DNA of 24,363 bases from assembly GCA_947472655.1 (NCBI GenBank), contig CANJCG010000007.1, positions 1 through 24,363 of the forward strand. Direction: 5' to 3'. How positions within the stretch are numbered: position 1 is the stretch's first letter; every line of letters begins with the position of its first letter. This document shows, one piece after another, positions 8,247-15,934 of this stretch. This stretch comes from Actinomycetota bacterium. Lineage in GTDB: Bacteria > Actinomycetota > Actinomycetes > S36-B12. A model generated the notes under the pieces. It saw only the letters and a program-made list of their open reading frames with translations, had not been told where the DNA came from and made no database searches. Both the position numbers and the translations under genes were made by a program.

Positions 8247-9389
8247 ATGCTCGAGAAAGACGTACAGATCATCAGTGTCGATGACCATGTCATTGAACAC
8301 CCCAATGTTTGGCTAGATCGCCTTCCGGCAAAGTTTAAAGAAGCAGGCCCAAACCTGGTTCGTGACGCAGTCAATGGCGATCACTGGGTCTTTGAAGGCG
8401 AAAAGGCAGGTAACTTCGCGTTGAACGCAGTCGCTGGCCGCGCAAAAGAAGACATTGCGATGGACCCACGCTCATACGACGATATGCGCGATGGCTGCCA
8501 TGACATCCATGAGCGCATCAAGGATATGGACATCGAAGGCGTTCATGCCCAACTGAACTTTCCAAATATGCCAGGTTTCGCAGGAACAACCTTGGCTATG
8601 GCCAAGGATAAAGAACTGGGACTTGCTTGCGTTCAGGCGTACAACGACTGGATCCTTGATGAATGGTGCGCTCCGTACCCTGATCGTCAGATCCCTTTGA
8701 TGATTATGCCGTGGTGGGATGTTGACTTGATGGTCAAGGAAATCCATCGCACTGCAGACAAGGGCGCGAAGAGCTTCACCTTCGTTGAACTTCCACATAA
8801 GTTGGGTCTGCCGTCATGGCACACTGATCACTGGAATCCAATGTTGCAGGCTTCTCAAGAGCGCGATATGCCAATCAGCATCCACTTTGGTTCCGGCGGA
8901 GCACCACTCGGTGTTTCTCAAGAAGGTATGTCGACTAACTTCACCATCGGGATTTCACTCTTCGCACTGAACTCAGCAATGGCCACCGCAGAGCTATTGT
9001 TGTCGCCTGTATTCCACAACTACCCAGGAGTGAAGTTCATCCTGAGCGAGGGTGGCATCGGCTGGGTTCCTTACATGCTGGAGCGCATTGACTACGTCTG
9101 GGATCGCCATCGTTGGTACAACGATGTCAACCGCGAAGTAAAGCCTTCATCATTGTGGAAGACGAACATGTACGCACCGTTCATTTATGACGATGCCGGC
9201 ATTTTCTCCCGTCACCTCATTGGTATCGACAACATCATGTTCGAGTCTGATTACCCTCACTCAGACAGCAACTGGCCACACACCCGCAAGATGCTCGAAG
9301 AGTCACTTGCCAATGTGCCAAATGATGAAGCTCGTAAAATTGCAGAAGGAAACGCTCGTCGCGTGTACAACTTCCCACGCACAAGCTAA
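8247..9389 (+). CDS. Amidohydrolase_2-family metal-dependent hydrolase or decarboxylase
   Basis: A 380-residue TIM-barrel protein of the amidohydrolase 2 family (related to ACMS decarboxylase and gamma-resorcylate decarboxylase). Likely metal ligands are Asp12/His14 in SVDDHVIE, His213 in SIHFGSGG and Asp335 in FESDYPH; the usual N-terminal HxH is DxH here. Further family words are FPNMPGF (105-111) and LSEGGIGWVPY (266-276). Members hydrolyse C-N or C-C bonds or decarboxylate; the substrate here is unknown. ATG start with GAGGAG nearby. It is monocistronic: a candidate promoter lies upstream, a strong terminator follows, and it diverges from a CoA-transferase. A second family member lies at 22182-23321, only moderately similar by eye. 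Confidence 0.9.
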   Translation: MLEKDVQIISVDDHVIEHPNVWLDRLPAKFKEAGPNLVRDAVNGDHWVFEGEKAGNFALNAVAGRAKEDIAMDPRSYDDMRDGCHDIHERIKDMDIEGVHAQLNFPNMPGFAGTTLAMAKDKELGLACVQAYNDWILDEWCAPYPDRQIPLMIMPWWDVDLMVKEIHRTADKGAKSFTFVELPHKLGLPSWHTDHWNPMLQASQERDMPISIHFGSGGAPLGVSQEGMSTNFTIGISLFALNSAMATAELLLSPVFHNYPGVKFILSEGGIGWVPYMLERIDYVWDRHRWYNDVNREVKPSSLWKTNMYAPFIYDDAGIFSRHLIGIDNIMFESDYPHSDSNWPHTRKMLEESLANVPNDEARKIAEGNARRVYNFPRTS

Positions 9390-9401
9390 TTCGAACCAAA
9401 A

Positions 9402-9443
9402 GAAAAATGCAGTGCCCGGATTTTCGGGCACTGCATTTTTCTT
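9402..9443 (+). terminator. Intrinsic terminator
   Basis: A perfect 17-bp inverted repeat (9402-9418 with 9425-9441) has a 6-base loop and ends in a T-run. It follows the amidohydrolase stop by 12 bases. The arms begin in A-runs, so it could also work in reverse. Confidence 0.92.
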
Positions 9444-9527
9444 GGAAAAACGGTTGCGCGAAGCTTGTGGGATCCCTAGCGTGCTTAATCGAAACTCATA
9501 CAAAACGGATCATTGGATGGAGCACCC

Positions 9528-10454
9528 TTGAGTAATTCATTGCCGCTTGCCGGCCGAGTCACGTTGATTACCGGAGCCGGCCGAGGCATTGGACGCGAGC
9601 ACGCTCTTGCTTTTGCTCGACTTGGTTCCGCCGTCGTGGTGAACGACTTTGGCGGTGCCGGCGATGGCAGTGGTAGTTCTCACGAACCTGCAGAGCAGGT
9701 AGTCGCCGAAATTCGAGCGATGGGTGGTCATGCCGTCGCTCAATTTGGGGATGTTTCTGATCCCGCGTGCGCCCACGATTTAGTTGAGCTCGCACTCAAT
9801 GAGTTTGGCGATATTCATACGCTTGTCAATAACGCGGGAAATCTCCGTGACAAGACGATTCTAAATATGGCTGTTGAAGACTTTGATTCTGTAATCAGTG
9901 TTCACCTCAAGGGCACATTTCTCACGACTCAAGCCGTTGGTCGGTATTGGAAAGACGCTGTCAAAGAAGGCAAAGCCCAAGAGCCCAGAATCGTGAACAC
10001 CACATCTGGAAGTGGGTTGTTTGGAAATTTTGGGCAAGGCAACTATTCACCAGCCAAAGCAGGAATTGCTGCATTCACGATAGTTACTTCCTTGGAATTT
10101 GCAAAAATGGGTGTGCTCGCTAATTGCATTGCTCCTGTAGCCAAAACACGTTTACTTGGAACAGTGGGAACGCCGGTGGAGTTGAATGAAGGTTACGACC
10201 CTTTTAATCCTGCATACATCTCAAATGCCGTGTCATGGCTCGGTGGTCCAGATTGTTCAGTGACGGGTCGAGCCTTTAGCGTGGTCGGTGGTTATATCGG
10301 TGTTGCTGAATGCTGGCAGATTGGTTCGACTGTATTCAATGAAGACGGACCGCTCACTTATGAAATGATCAGTGATCGCCTACCAAAGGCAGTTGCTGAT
10401 TCAAAACCGAATGCGTCGCCAGCAGCCTCGCATCCATATTCAATGCGAGGGTAA
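9528..10454 (+). CDS. Short-chain dehydrogenase, Hsd4A/MFE-2-like
   Basis: A 308-residue SDR with TGAGRGIG (15-22) for NAD(P) binding, NNAG (101-104), Ser160 and the catalytic pair Tyr173/Lys177 in NYSPAKAG. The sequence after the cofactor motif (VVVNDFGGAGDGSG) and the extended C-terminus resemble the 3-hydroxyacyl-CoA dehydrogenase unit of multifunctional enzyme 2 and mycobacterial Hsd4A, which oxidises hydroxyacyl-CoA esters of steroid side chains. No ATG fits: TTG at 9513 and TTG at 9528 are both in frame. The latter is preferred because GGATGGAG precedes it at good spacing. It leads a tightly packed run; the MaoC gene starts two bases after its stop, together recreating the two activities fused in MFE-2. 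Confidence 0.92.
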   Translation: MSNSLPLAGRVTLITGAGRGIGREHALAFARLGSAVVVNDFGGAGDGSGSSHEPAEQVVAEIRAMGGHAVAQFGDVSDPACAHDLVELALNEFGDIHTLVNNAGNLRDKTILNMAVEDFDSVISVHLKGTFLTTQAVGRYWKDAVKEGKAQEPRIVNTTSGSGLFGNFGQGNYSPAKAGIAAFTIVTSLEFAKMGVLANCIAPVAKTRLLGTVGTPVELNEGYDPFNPAYISNAVSWLGGPDCSVTGRAFSVVGGYIGVAECWQIGSTVFNEDGPLTYEMISDRLPKAVADSKPNASPAASHPYSMRG

Positions 10455-10456
10455 TC

Positions 10457-11308
10457 ATGGCACTTGATTTTGATGCGATCGGCAACTCTACTCAGCCAGC
10501 GAAAATTAGTTGGACTTCAGATCGAGCATTGCTCTATGCCGTAGGAGTAGGCGCTGGGCAGGAAGATCCGCTGAAAGAACTCCAATTCACCACCGAGAAT
10601 TGCGAAGGCATCACTCAGCAGGTGCTACCAACATTTTCAGTCATGCTTGGTTCTTCTACACCAAATCTTCCGATGGTTATGTATGGCGATATTGATCGCA
10701 GCAAGTTGCTGCACGGGCAGCAATCCATACGACTTCACCGACCGATTCCGGTTCAGGGTGAAGGCATGCAAACCATGACTCTGACAGGGATCTACGATAA
10801 GGGCAGCGGAGCACTTGTTTTGCGCACAACCTCGGTCACTGATCTTGAGGGAAACCTCATCGTGGAATGCGTGAATGGATCATTTATTCGCGGCGAAGGT
10901 GGCTTTGGCGGGCCAACCGTTCCAGAAACGGAATGGATTATGCCTACTCGGCCGGCAGATCATGTTATTCATCAAAAAACGCGTGAAGACCAAGCGCTCA
11001 TTTACCGACTTTCTGGCGACCGCAATCCTTTGCATAATGATCCGTCATTTGCTGCACGCGCAGGTTATTCGGTACCAATTTTGCATGGGCTCTGTAGTTT
11101 TGGTTTCGTTGGACGAGCCCTGCTACATGTCACGTGTGGCTCGGACGTTTCAAATTTTCAAGCGATGTCAGCACGATTCTCAAAACCGGTTTTGCCTGGC
11201 CAAACTTTGAGTACCTCGATGTGGGTTTCGGATGCAAACGTGCAATTTCAAACAAAAGTCGGTGACAGTGTGGTGCTTGATCGCGGAACAGCGGAAGTAA
11301 GCTCATGA
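10457..11308 (+). CDS. MaoC-type (R)-specific enoyl-CoA hydratase, Hsd4B-like
   Basis: A 283-residue double-hot-dog hydratase. The hydratase-2 motif is clear in the C-terminal half: YRLSGDRNPLHNDPxFA, with the catalytic Asp188/His193 pair, followed by AGYSVPILHGLCSFG. The N-terminal half is the non-catalytic hot-dog that forms the acyl pocket. Length and layout match mycobacterial Hsd4B (about 286 residues) and the hydratase unit of MFE-2. It would add water to 2-enoyl-CoA, giving (3R)-hydroxyacyl-CoA for the neighbouring SDR. The ATG start lies two bases after the SDR stop, with GAGGG upstream. Its own stop overlaps the next gene by ATGA, so the genes are translationally coupled. Confidence 0.93.
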   Translation: MALDFDAIGNSTQPAKISWTSDRALLYAVGVGAGQEDPLKELQFTTENCEGITQQVLPTFSVMLGSSTPNLPMVMYGDIDRSKLLHGQQSIRLHRPIPVQGEGMQTMTLTGIYDKGSGALVLRTTSVTDLEGNLIVECVNGSFIRGEGGFGGPTVPETEWIMPTRPADHVIHQKTREDQALIYRLSGDRNPLHNDPSFAARAGYSVPILHGLCSFGFVGRALLHVTCGSDVSNFQAMSARFSKPVLPGQTLSTSMWVSDANVQFQTKVGDSVVLDRGTAEVSS

Positions 11309-11721
11309 CCGGAAAGCTGCTACCGATACCTACCCCAGAAACTCGTACCTATTGGGAAAAGACTGCTCTGGGCGAACTCTGGATGCCCAAATGCGAAACA
11401 GATGGATGGATTTTTCCACCTCGGTTTCATTGCCCTACCTGCGGATCTACCGAGTTTTGCTGGAAGCAGCTTTCGGGTCGTGGTCGTATCGCTTCGTTCA
11501 TCATTACCCACCGAGCCGGTGCCGGGTATCAAGGCGAAGTCCCGTATTTCATCATCTTGGTCGACCTCGATGAGGGTCCGCGATTGGTCGGAAACTTATA
11601 TGGCGTCCCAGTTGAGCCATCGGCCATTCATGTGGGCATGCCAGTTGAAGTCTTTTTCGAACTTCGCGAAGGAATACACCTTCCGCAATGGCGCCCAATC
11701 GGATCAAAGGTAACGGGATGA
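11305..11721 (+). CDS. DUF35 OB-fold protein with altered zinc ribbon
   Basis: A 138-residue DUF35 protein: N-terminal helix (TYWEKTALGELWMPKC), zinc-ribbon region, then OB-fold strands (GRGRIASFIITHRA, GPRLVGNLYG). The ribbon is unusual. The second knuckle is intact (Cys43, Cys46 in CPTC), but the first reads Cys30-Glu-Thr-Asp33, so one ligand cysteine is replaced by aspartate. Zinc could still bind with Asp or be absent, as in some DUF35 proteins. It overlaps the MaoC gene by ATGA at its start and the thiolase-like gene by ATGA at its end, implying a stoichiometric complex with the latter. It probably acts as the partner subunit of that protein. No catalytic role of its own is evident. Confidence 0.9.
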   Translation: MTGKLLPIPTPETRTYWEKTALGELWMPKCETDGWIFPPRFHCPTCGSTEFCWKQLSGRGRIASFIITHRAGAGYQGEVPYFIILVDLDEGPRLVGNLYGVPVEPSAIHVGMPVEVFFELREGIHLPQWRPIGSKVTG

Positions 11722-12857
11722 GTTACGAAGAAATAGTGATCGTTGGCGCTGCAGAATCCGAGTTGATCGGTGTAGTTCCCGATGTCTCAGCTACTGGACT
11801 TGCGATTGGCTCAGCACTTCGAGCATTAGACGATGCGGGATTAAAGCCAACTGACGTTGATGGCATTGCCGGAACATTGCATGTTTCAGAATTAGCACTT
11901 CAGTTGGGAATAAAGCCTCGATACGCCGATGGAACAAATGTCGGCGGCTGTTCGTACATGTTGCATGTCAGGCATGCTGTTGCGGCACTTCGCAGTGGTA
12001 TGGCGGACGTCGTTGTAATTATGCATGGCGAGTCTGGAAAATCTCGAGTGGGATCACCACCTATGGCGATGGACATGGCCACTGCATCTGGTCAGTTTGA
12101 ACGTCCTTATGGGATCGCCGGCACGTTTTCAATGTTCACGATTCCCACCATGGCTTACCTGCATAAATACGGGCTGGATGAAACAGCTCTTGCTCATGTG
12201 TCAGTAGCGCAGTCAAAGTGGGCAGCGCAACAACCAAGAGCACTTCGACAAAAAGTTTTGAGCGTGGATGACGTCATGGAATCCAAGATGATCTCTTGGC
12301 CGTTCCGTGTTCTTGAGTGTTGCCCGGTAACTGATGGTGGCGGCTCCTTGGTTCTCACCACTGCAAAGCGCGCGGCAGATATGGATCTCAAGTACAAGCC
12401 GGTGGTGGTTGCTGGCACGGGTGAGCTGGTCGAAGGTGCGGGTTCTTCGTTCATGGAAGACCTGACGAGTTTCCGGGCATTTCGTGAATCATCAGCTGAA
12501 GCATTTCGCACAGCTGACATGTCAGTGAGTGACATCGATCATCTGATGATTTATGACGCGTACGCGCATGTGCCGCTTTACGGTCTAGAAGATCTCGGGT
12601 TTGTTGGTCGTGGGGAAGCTTCCGATTTCATAAAAGGCGGAGCTACGAGCCCAGGTGGCTCCTTGCCAATGAACACGAATGGAGGTGGATTGATGTACAC
12701 CCACACAGGAATGTATGGAATGTTCGCGCTTCAAGAAGCTGTGCGCCAGCTGCGTGGCACATCGCCGGCTCAGGTGGAAGGCGTGAAAACGAGTTTTGTT
12801 CAAGGAGTTGGTGGAATGTTTGCCGCAGCGGGTGCGGTAGTTCTGCGAACCCAATAA
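11718..12857 (+). CDS. Thiolase-like lipid-transfer protein without thiolase or Ltp2 residues
   Basis: A 379-residue thiolase-fold protein coupled by ATGA overlap to the DUF35 gene; an in-frame ATG at 11688 would lie inside that gene and is rejected. The usual nucleophile site reads NVGGCSYML: aligned by distance to the following helix, the nucleophile position is Gly77 and the only cysteine (Cys78) is one residue later. The final Cys is missing (GVGGMFAAAG). Tyr279-Asp280 is shared with the Ltp2-like protein at 20519, but the second Ltp2 tyrosine is replaced by His329 (GGGLMYTHTG). The reaction could therefore be aldol-type, another C-C chemistry or a structural role. The family is clear; the function is not assigned. 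Confidence 0.88.
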   Translation: MSYEEIVIVGAAESELIGVVPDVSATGLAIGSALRALDDAGLKPTDVDGIAGTLHVSELALQLGIKPRYADGTNVGGCSYMLHVRHAVAALRSGMADVVVIMHGESGKSRVGSPPMAMDMATASGQFERPYGIAGTFSMFTIPTMAYLHKYGLDETALAHVSVAQSKWAAQQPRALRQKVLSVDDVMESKMISWPFRVLECCPVTDGGGSLVLTTAKRAADMDLKYKPVVVAGTGELVEGAGSSFMEDLTSFRAFRESSAEAFRTADMSVSDIDHLMIYDAYAHVPLYGLEDLGFVGRGEASDFIKGGATSPGGSLPMNTNGGGLMYTHTGMYGMFALQEAVRQLRGTSPAQVEGVKTSFVQGVGGMFAAAGAVVLRTQ

Positions 12858-12893
12858 GTTTGACCCCATAACACGACTACGGAAGGTAACACG

Positions 12894-13739
12894 ATGGAGC
12901 ATTATTCCGCGCCAGATATTGAGACTTGGAAAGAGGCAGGCCTAGATTTCTATGTCAAGAATCAGGTTGCTTACATAATTTTAAATCGTCCACATATCAA
13001 GAATGCAGTTACGCATCCATTGCGTAATGCGATCCTAAAATCACTTGATGAAGTAAACATCAATGCGGATATTCGGGCCGCCGTTATTCATGGCGCAGGC
13101 GGAGCCTTTTGCTCAGGGGCGGATCTCAGCCAACCTGATCACATTGAAATTCCAGTAGACCATCGTCGTGGTGCTCGCCAGCACATTGCTCGTGAAGATG
13201 GACTGATGTTCGGTTGGTACCGAATCATTGAGAAGATGTGGGCGAACACCAAGCCAATTGTTACTGCGGTGGACGGCGCAGCTTATGGGTTTGGTTGCAA
13301 CTTTGGTTTTGCAGGCGATTACGTAGTTGCAGGCGACACTGCTCGCTTCTGCGAAATTTTCGTCACTCGTGGGCTACCACTTGAGGCAAGCGGCGCGTAT
13401 TTGCTTACTCGCAGTGTGAGCCCAGTGCGGGCGAAGGAAATTGCATTGTTTGGCGAGCCATTGCCGGCAGCAAAAGCCTTGGAGTGGGGCCTAGTCAATG
13501 TGGTAGTTCCTGCCGCTGAGGTTTTGGCGAAAGCTACCGAAGTTGCTGAGAAGTTGGCTAACGGACCAACCATCATGATCGGCCAGATCAAGGCTCAGAT
13601 CAACGATGCTCTAGACCAGAACTTGCGTCAGACCTGGAAAGACGAGGTCACCTACCTCGGCCTTGGACCAGGGCTGGACGGCGAAGAAGCAGGGTTGGCC
13701 TTTAGAGAAAAACGCGCTCCTAAATTCACGGGACGCTAA
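12894..13739 (+). CDS. Enoyl-CoA hydratase/isomerase (crotonase) family protein lacking both canonical glutamates
   Basis: A 281-residue crotonase-fold protein. The oxyanion-hole segments are present (GAFCSGADL, 70-78; DGAAYGFGCNFGF, 127-139). However, the residues aligned to hydratase Glu144 and Glu164 are Asn136 and Phe156, so ordinary water addition is unlikely. Glu164 of this protein, in RGLPLEASG, sits where PaaG-type isomerases have their catalytic aspartate (GLxPD), suggesting double-bond isomerisation or another crotonase reaction. ATG start with GGAAGG upstream. It follows the thiolase-like gene by 36 bp and is the last gene before a terminator, so it probably belongs to the SDR/MaoC run. 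It may isomerise or process an intermediate for those enzymes. Confidence 0.9.
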   Translation: MEHYSAPDIETWKEAGLDFYVKNQVAYIILNRPHIKNAVTHPLRNAILKSLDEVNINADIRAAVIHGAGGAFCSGADLSQPDHIEIPVDHRRGARQHIAREDGLMFGWYRIIEKMWANTKPIVTAVDGAAYGFGCNFGFAGDYVVAGDTARFCEIFVTRGLPLEASGAYLLTRSVSPVRAKEIALFGEPLPAAKALEWGLVNVVVPAAEVLAKATEVAEKLANGPTIMIGQIKAQINDALDQNLRQTWKDEVTYLGLGPGLDGEEAGLAFREKRAPKFTGR

Positions 13740-13752
13740 CGAAATTAAGTAG

Positions 13753-13788
13753 TCGGGTTGTTCGGTGATTATCCACTGAACAACCCGA
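13753..13788 (+). terminator. Probable terminator after the crotonase gene
   Basis: A 15-bp stem (13753-13767 with 13774-13788, one mismatch) with a 6-base loop lies 13 bases after the crotonase stop. The following T-tract is poor, so efficiency is uncertain. Confidence 0.7.
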
Positions 13789-13849
13789 TCACTGTTTCAC
13801 CATTGAATTCGGCCTAGAGTGGCCTTACAACTTTGCGAAAGGCACGAAA

Positions 13850-14305
13850 ATGACGCCGAAACCCATCACGGTCAGTGCAACGGCTCAGTCGAGTGCATCA
13901 GCAGAAGCGGTCTTTGCGTTGCTGGCATCAGGTGAAACTTGGCCACGATGGGCGCCAATTAAAACGTATGCTCTGCACACTCCAGGTGTGGACGGCGGTG
14001 AAAGCGTTGGCGCAATTCGTCAGTGGAACAGCGGTCTAATGATGAACCTTGAACAGATCGTTGAGCTGGAGGCTCCTACGAAGTTTGCTTACACATTGAA
14101 TCAAAGCAAGATCGTTGGAGTGAAGAACTACCGGGCTGACGTAGACATCGTTTCAACAGCCGCTGGTTGCGCTGTGACGTGGAGTGCAGTGTTTTATCCA
14201 AAAGTGGCGGGTACCGGTTGGTTCTGGAAGTTTGCACTTGGCAAGTTGAGTAACCAGCTCGCCACTGGTGTTGCAACCTACGCGGCAACACCAGTAGCAA
14301 ACTAA
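13850..14305 (+). CDS. SRPBCC (START/Bet v1-like, polyketide cyclase 2) family protein
   Basis: A 151-residue helix-grip protein. The N-terminus (VSATAQSSASAEAVFALLASGETWPRWAP) is the typical first strand and helices of the polyketide_cyc2/SRPBCC family; the closing helix is TGWFWKFALGKLSNQLATGVATYA. These proteins have a deep hydrophobic pocket that binds lipids, steroids or polyketides. Here it might bind or shield the hydrophobic substrate, but no catalytic residues are recognisable. ATG start with GAAAGG upstream. It is separated from the crotonase by a terminator and converges on the thiolase-like gene at 14322, only 16 bp away. Function unknown. Confidence 0.85.
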   Translation: MTPKPITVSATAQSSASAEAVFALLASGETWPRWAPIKTYALHTPGVDGGESVGAIRQWNSGLMMNLEQIVELEAPTKFAYTLNQSKIVGVKNYRADVDIVSTAAGCAVTWSAVFYPKVAGTGWFWKFALGKLSNQLATGVATYAATPVAN

Positions 14306-14321
14306 GTACTCAGTCTCCTAT

Positions 14322-15470
14322 TTATTCAGCTGTAAGAAGTGCGCAGGCAGCGAATCCACCCACCGCGTTACTTACAACTCCAACCTCAGGCTTCTTAGGT
14401 AGTGCCCGATCGCCGGCCGTTCCGCGAAGTTGGCGTGTTACTTCGATAAAGAAGTTTGCGCCGTGACGCCGACCGACGTTACAAGCTCCACCATCAGTGT
14501 TTGTCGGCAGTGAGCCAGTAGCACTCGTTGCTCCGGAACGCACGAATGCTCCGCTCTCACCTTCTCCGCAAAAACCGAGCGCCTCAAACCACTGCATCGC
14601 GATAAAGCTGAAGCCGTCGTATAGACCTGCAGTATCGACATCACTTGGCTTTAGCGAAGTTCGACTCCACATCCGCTTTGATGCCATCCAAGGTGAAGAA
14701 TGCGTCATGTCGCCAACGAGGCTAAAATCTGCTTCTTTGGTTGTGCCGTTTGCCCAAGAGTCAAAAAACACTGGCTTCTGCTTCATATCGCGCGCACGCT
14801 CTTCAGTCGTGAAAATCAATGCACTTGATGAGTCAACTGGATAGTCGCAGTCAAAAAGATGCAGTGGCTTCGCGATATAGCGTGAGTTGAGGTAATCCTC
14901 CATGGTGAGTTCTTCATGGAAGAAAGATTCTGTTGGGTTCGCAACTGCAAACTTGCGCTGAGCAATTGCAAAAGCGCCGAAGTCTTCTTCGGTAGAGCCA
15001 TACATTGCCATGTGTCGCTGCATATACATGCCAGCCCAATGAGAACCAGCGAATGAACCGTAAGGCTGGCTTAACTGTTGGTTTCCCGGAATGTATTGAC
15101 CAACAGGTCCTCCACCGCCAGCTGCACCATTTTTATGGACGGTGCGAATGGTCAATACCGTTTCGGCTGAGCCAGAGGCGATTGCCGCGATTGCGTGCAT
15201 CGCAGCAACGCTATAGGCGGCTCCGTCAACGTTTCCTGAGTAGAAAGCAAGGTCAGGAATGCCGAGCATTGCTGCAGTATGAGTTGAAGATACAAATTGA
15301 TGCGGGAAGCTGTGAACAACAACCCCATCAATATCCGTTGGTTTAATTCCTGCATCGTTCATTGCCGCGACGCTTGCTTGTGCTGTGAGCTTGTCAAGTG
15401 TGTAGCCGGTACCGCGGCTCACATCTGAATATCCGACACCGACAATTGCTACGCGATTCTTTTTAGCCAT
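14322..15470 (-). CDS. Thiolase-like lipid-transfer protein, no catalytic cysteine
   Basis: A 382-residue thiolase-fold protein. The nucleophile region reads GNVDGAAYSVAA, with no cysteine, and the end reads AVGGFAACALL rather than the usual Cys-containing loop, so classical thiolysis is not expected. Tyr284-Asp285-Gly is kept, as in the Ltp2-like paralogue, but the second Ltp2 tyrosine position is Arg334 (NTDGGACNVGRRHG). His336 lies close to where thiolases have their GHP histidine. The ATG start has AGGAG six bases upstream. It follows the DUF35 gene at 15501 by 30 bp and is the last gene of a three-gene minus-strand run. Likely a DUF35-dependent enzyme acting on a CoA ester; the chemistry is unassigned. 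Confidence 0.88.
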   Translation of the reverse strand: MAKKNRVAIVGVGYSDVSRGTGYTLDKLTAQASVAAMNDAGIKPTDIDGVVVHSFPHQFVSSTHTAAMLGIPDLAFYSGNVDGAAYSVAAMHAIAAIASGSAETVLTIRTVHKNGAAGGGGPVGQYIPGNQQLSQPYGSFAGSHWAGMYMQRHMAMYGSTEEDFGAFAIAQRKFAVANPTESFFHEELTMEDYLNSRYIAKPLHLFDCDYPVDSSSALIFTTEERARDMKQKPVFFDSWANGTTKEADFSLVGDMTHSSPWMASKRMWSRTSLKPSDVDTAGLYDGFSFIAMQWFEALGFCGEGESGAFVRSGATSATGSLPTNTDGGACNVGRRHGANFFIEVTRQLRGTAGDRALPKKPEVGVVSNAVGGFAACALLTAE

Positions 15471-15500
15471 GAGTAACTCCTGAAAGGTGAATGCCAGTAA

Positions 15501-15923
15501 TTACTGGGCTACTGGACGGAAGACTGGAAGCACGAAACCTTCGGCAAGCGGCTGAAAAGTCACTTCGACGCGATCCCCGACTTTGACATCGTTTGGATTC
15601 ACACCGACGACGTTAGTGATCATTTTGAGACCAGGCTGGTCATCCAGTTCAACAACTGCAAGTACGAACGGCAGCTTGTCTTCAAACCAAGGATGGAAGG
15701 CTTGAGTTGAAATACAAAATGTGTAGACCGTTCCTTTTCCAGATACGGCTGCTGATCCAAGGTCAAAACTCAAACACGCGGAGCAAATTGGCTCAGGTGC
15801 GTGCTGGAAATGCCCGCAGGCATTGCAGTGCTGAATAACCAATTGGCCTTTACTCGCACCTTCCCAAAATGGGGCAGTCAACTCGTTGACTAACGGCAGC
15901 GGTGGCAATACCTCAGTTGTCAT
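15501..15923 (-). CDS. DUF35 Zn-ribbon/OB-fold protein, partner of the gene at 14322
   Basis: A 140-residue DUF35 protein: N-terminal helix with APFWEGASKGQL, a complete zinc ribbon (Cys33, Cys36, Cys47, Cys50) and the OB-fold half (GKGTVYTFCIS, KMITNVVGV). The frame extends 11 codons upstream into the SDR gene, but ATG 15923 is chosen because it has AAGGA just before it and lies 11 bases after the SDR stop. It precedes the thiolase-like gene, so the two probably form a complex resembling Ltp2-DUF35. The intact ribbon contrasts with the Cys-to-Asp change in the protein at 11305. Confidence 0.9.
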   Translation of the reverse strand: MTTEVLPPLPLVNELTAPFWEGASKGQLVIQHCNACGHFQHAPEPICSACLSFDLGSAAVSGKGTVYTFCISTQAFHPWFEDKLPFVLAVVELDDQPGLKMITNVVGVNPNDVKVGDRVEVTFQPLAEGFVLPVFRPVAQ

Positions 15924-15934
15924 TTTTCCTTTTC

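Noticed and set aside
11688..11717. Upstream ATG for the thiolase-like gene at 11718
   Set aside because: It lies inside the DUF35 gene; the ATGA overlap at 11718 and the family start support the later ATG.
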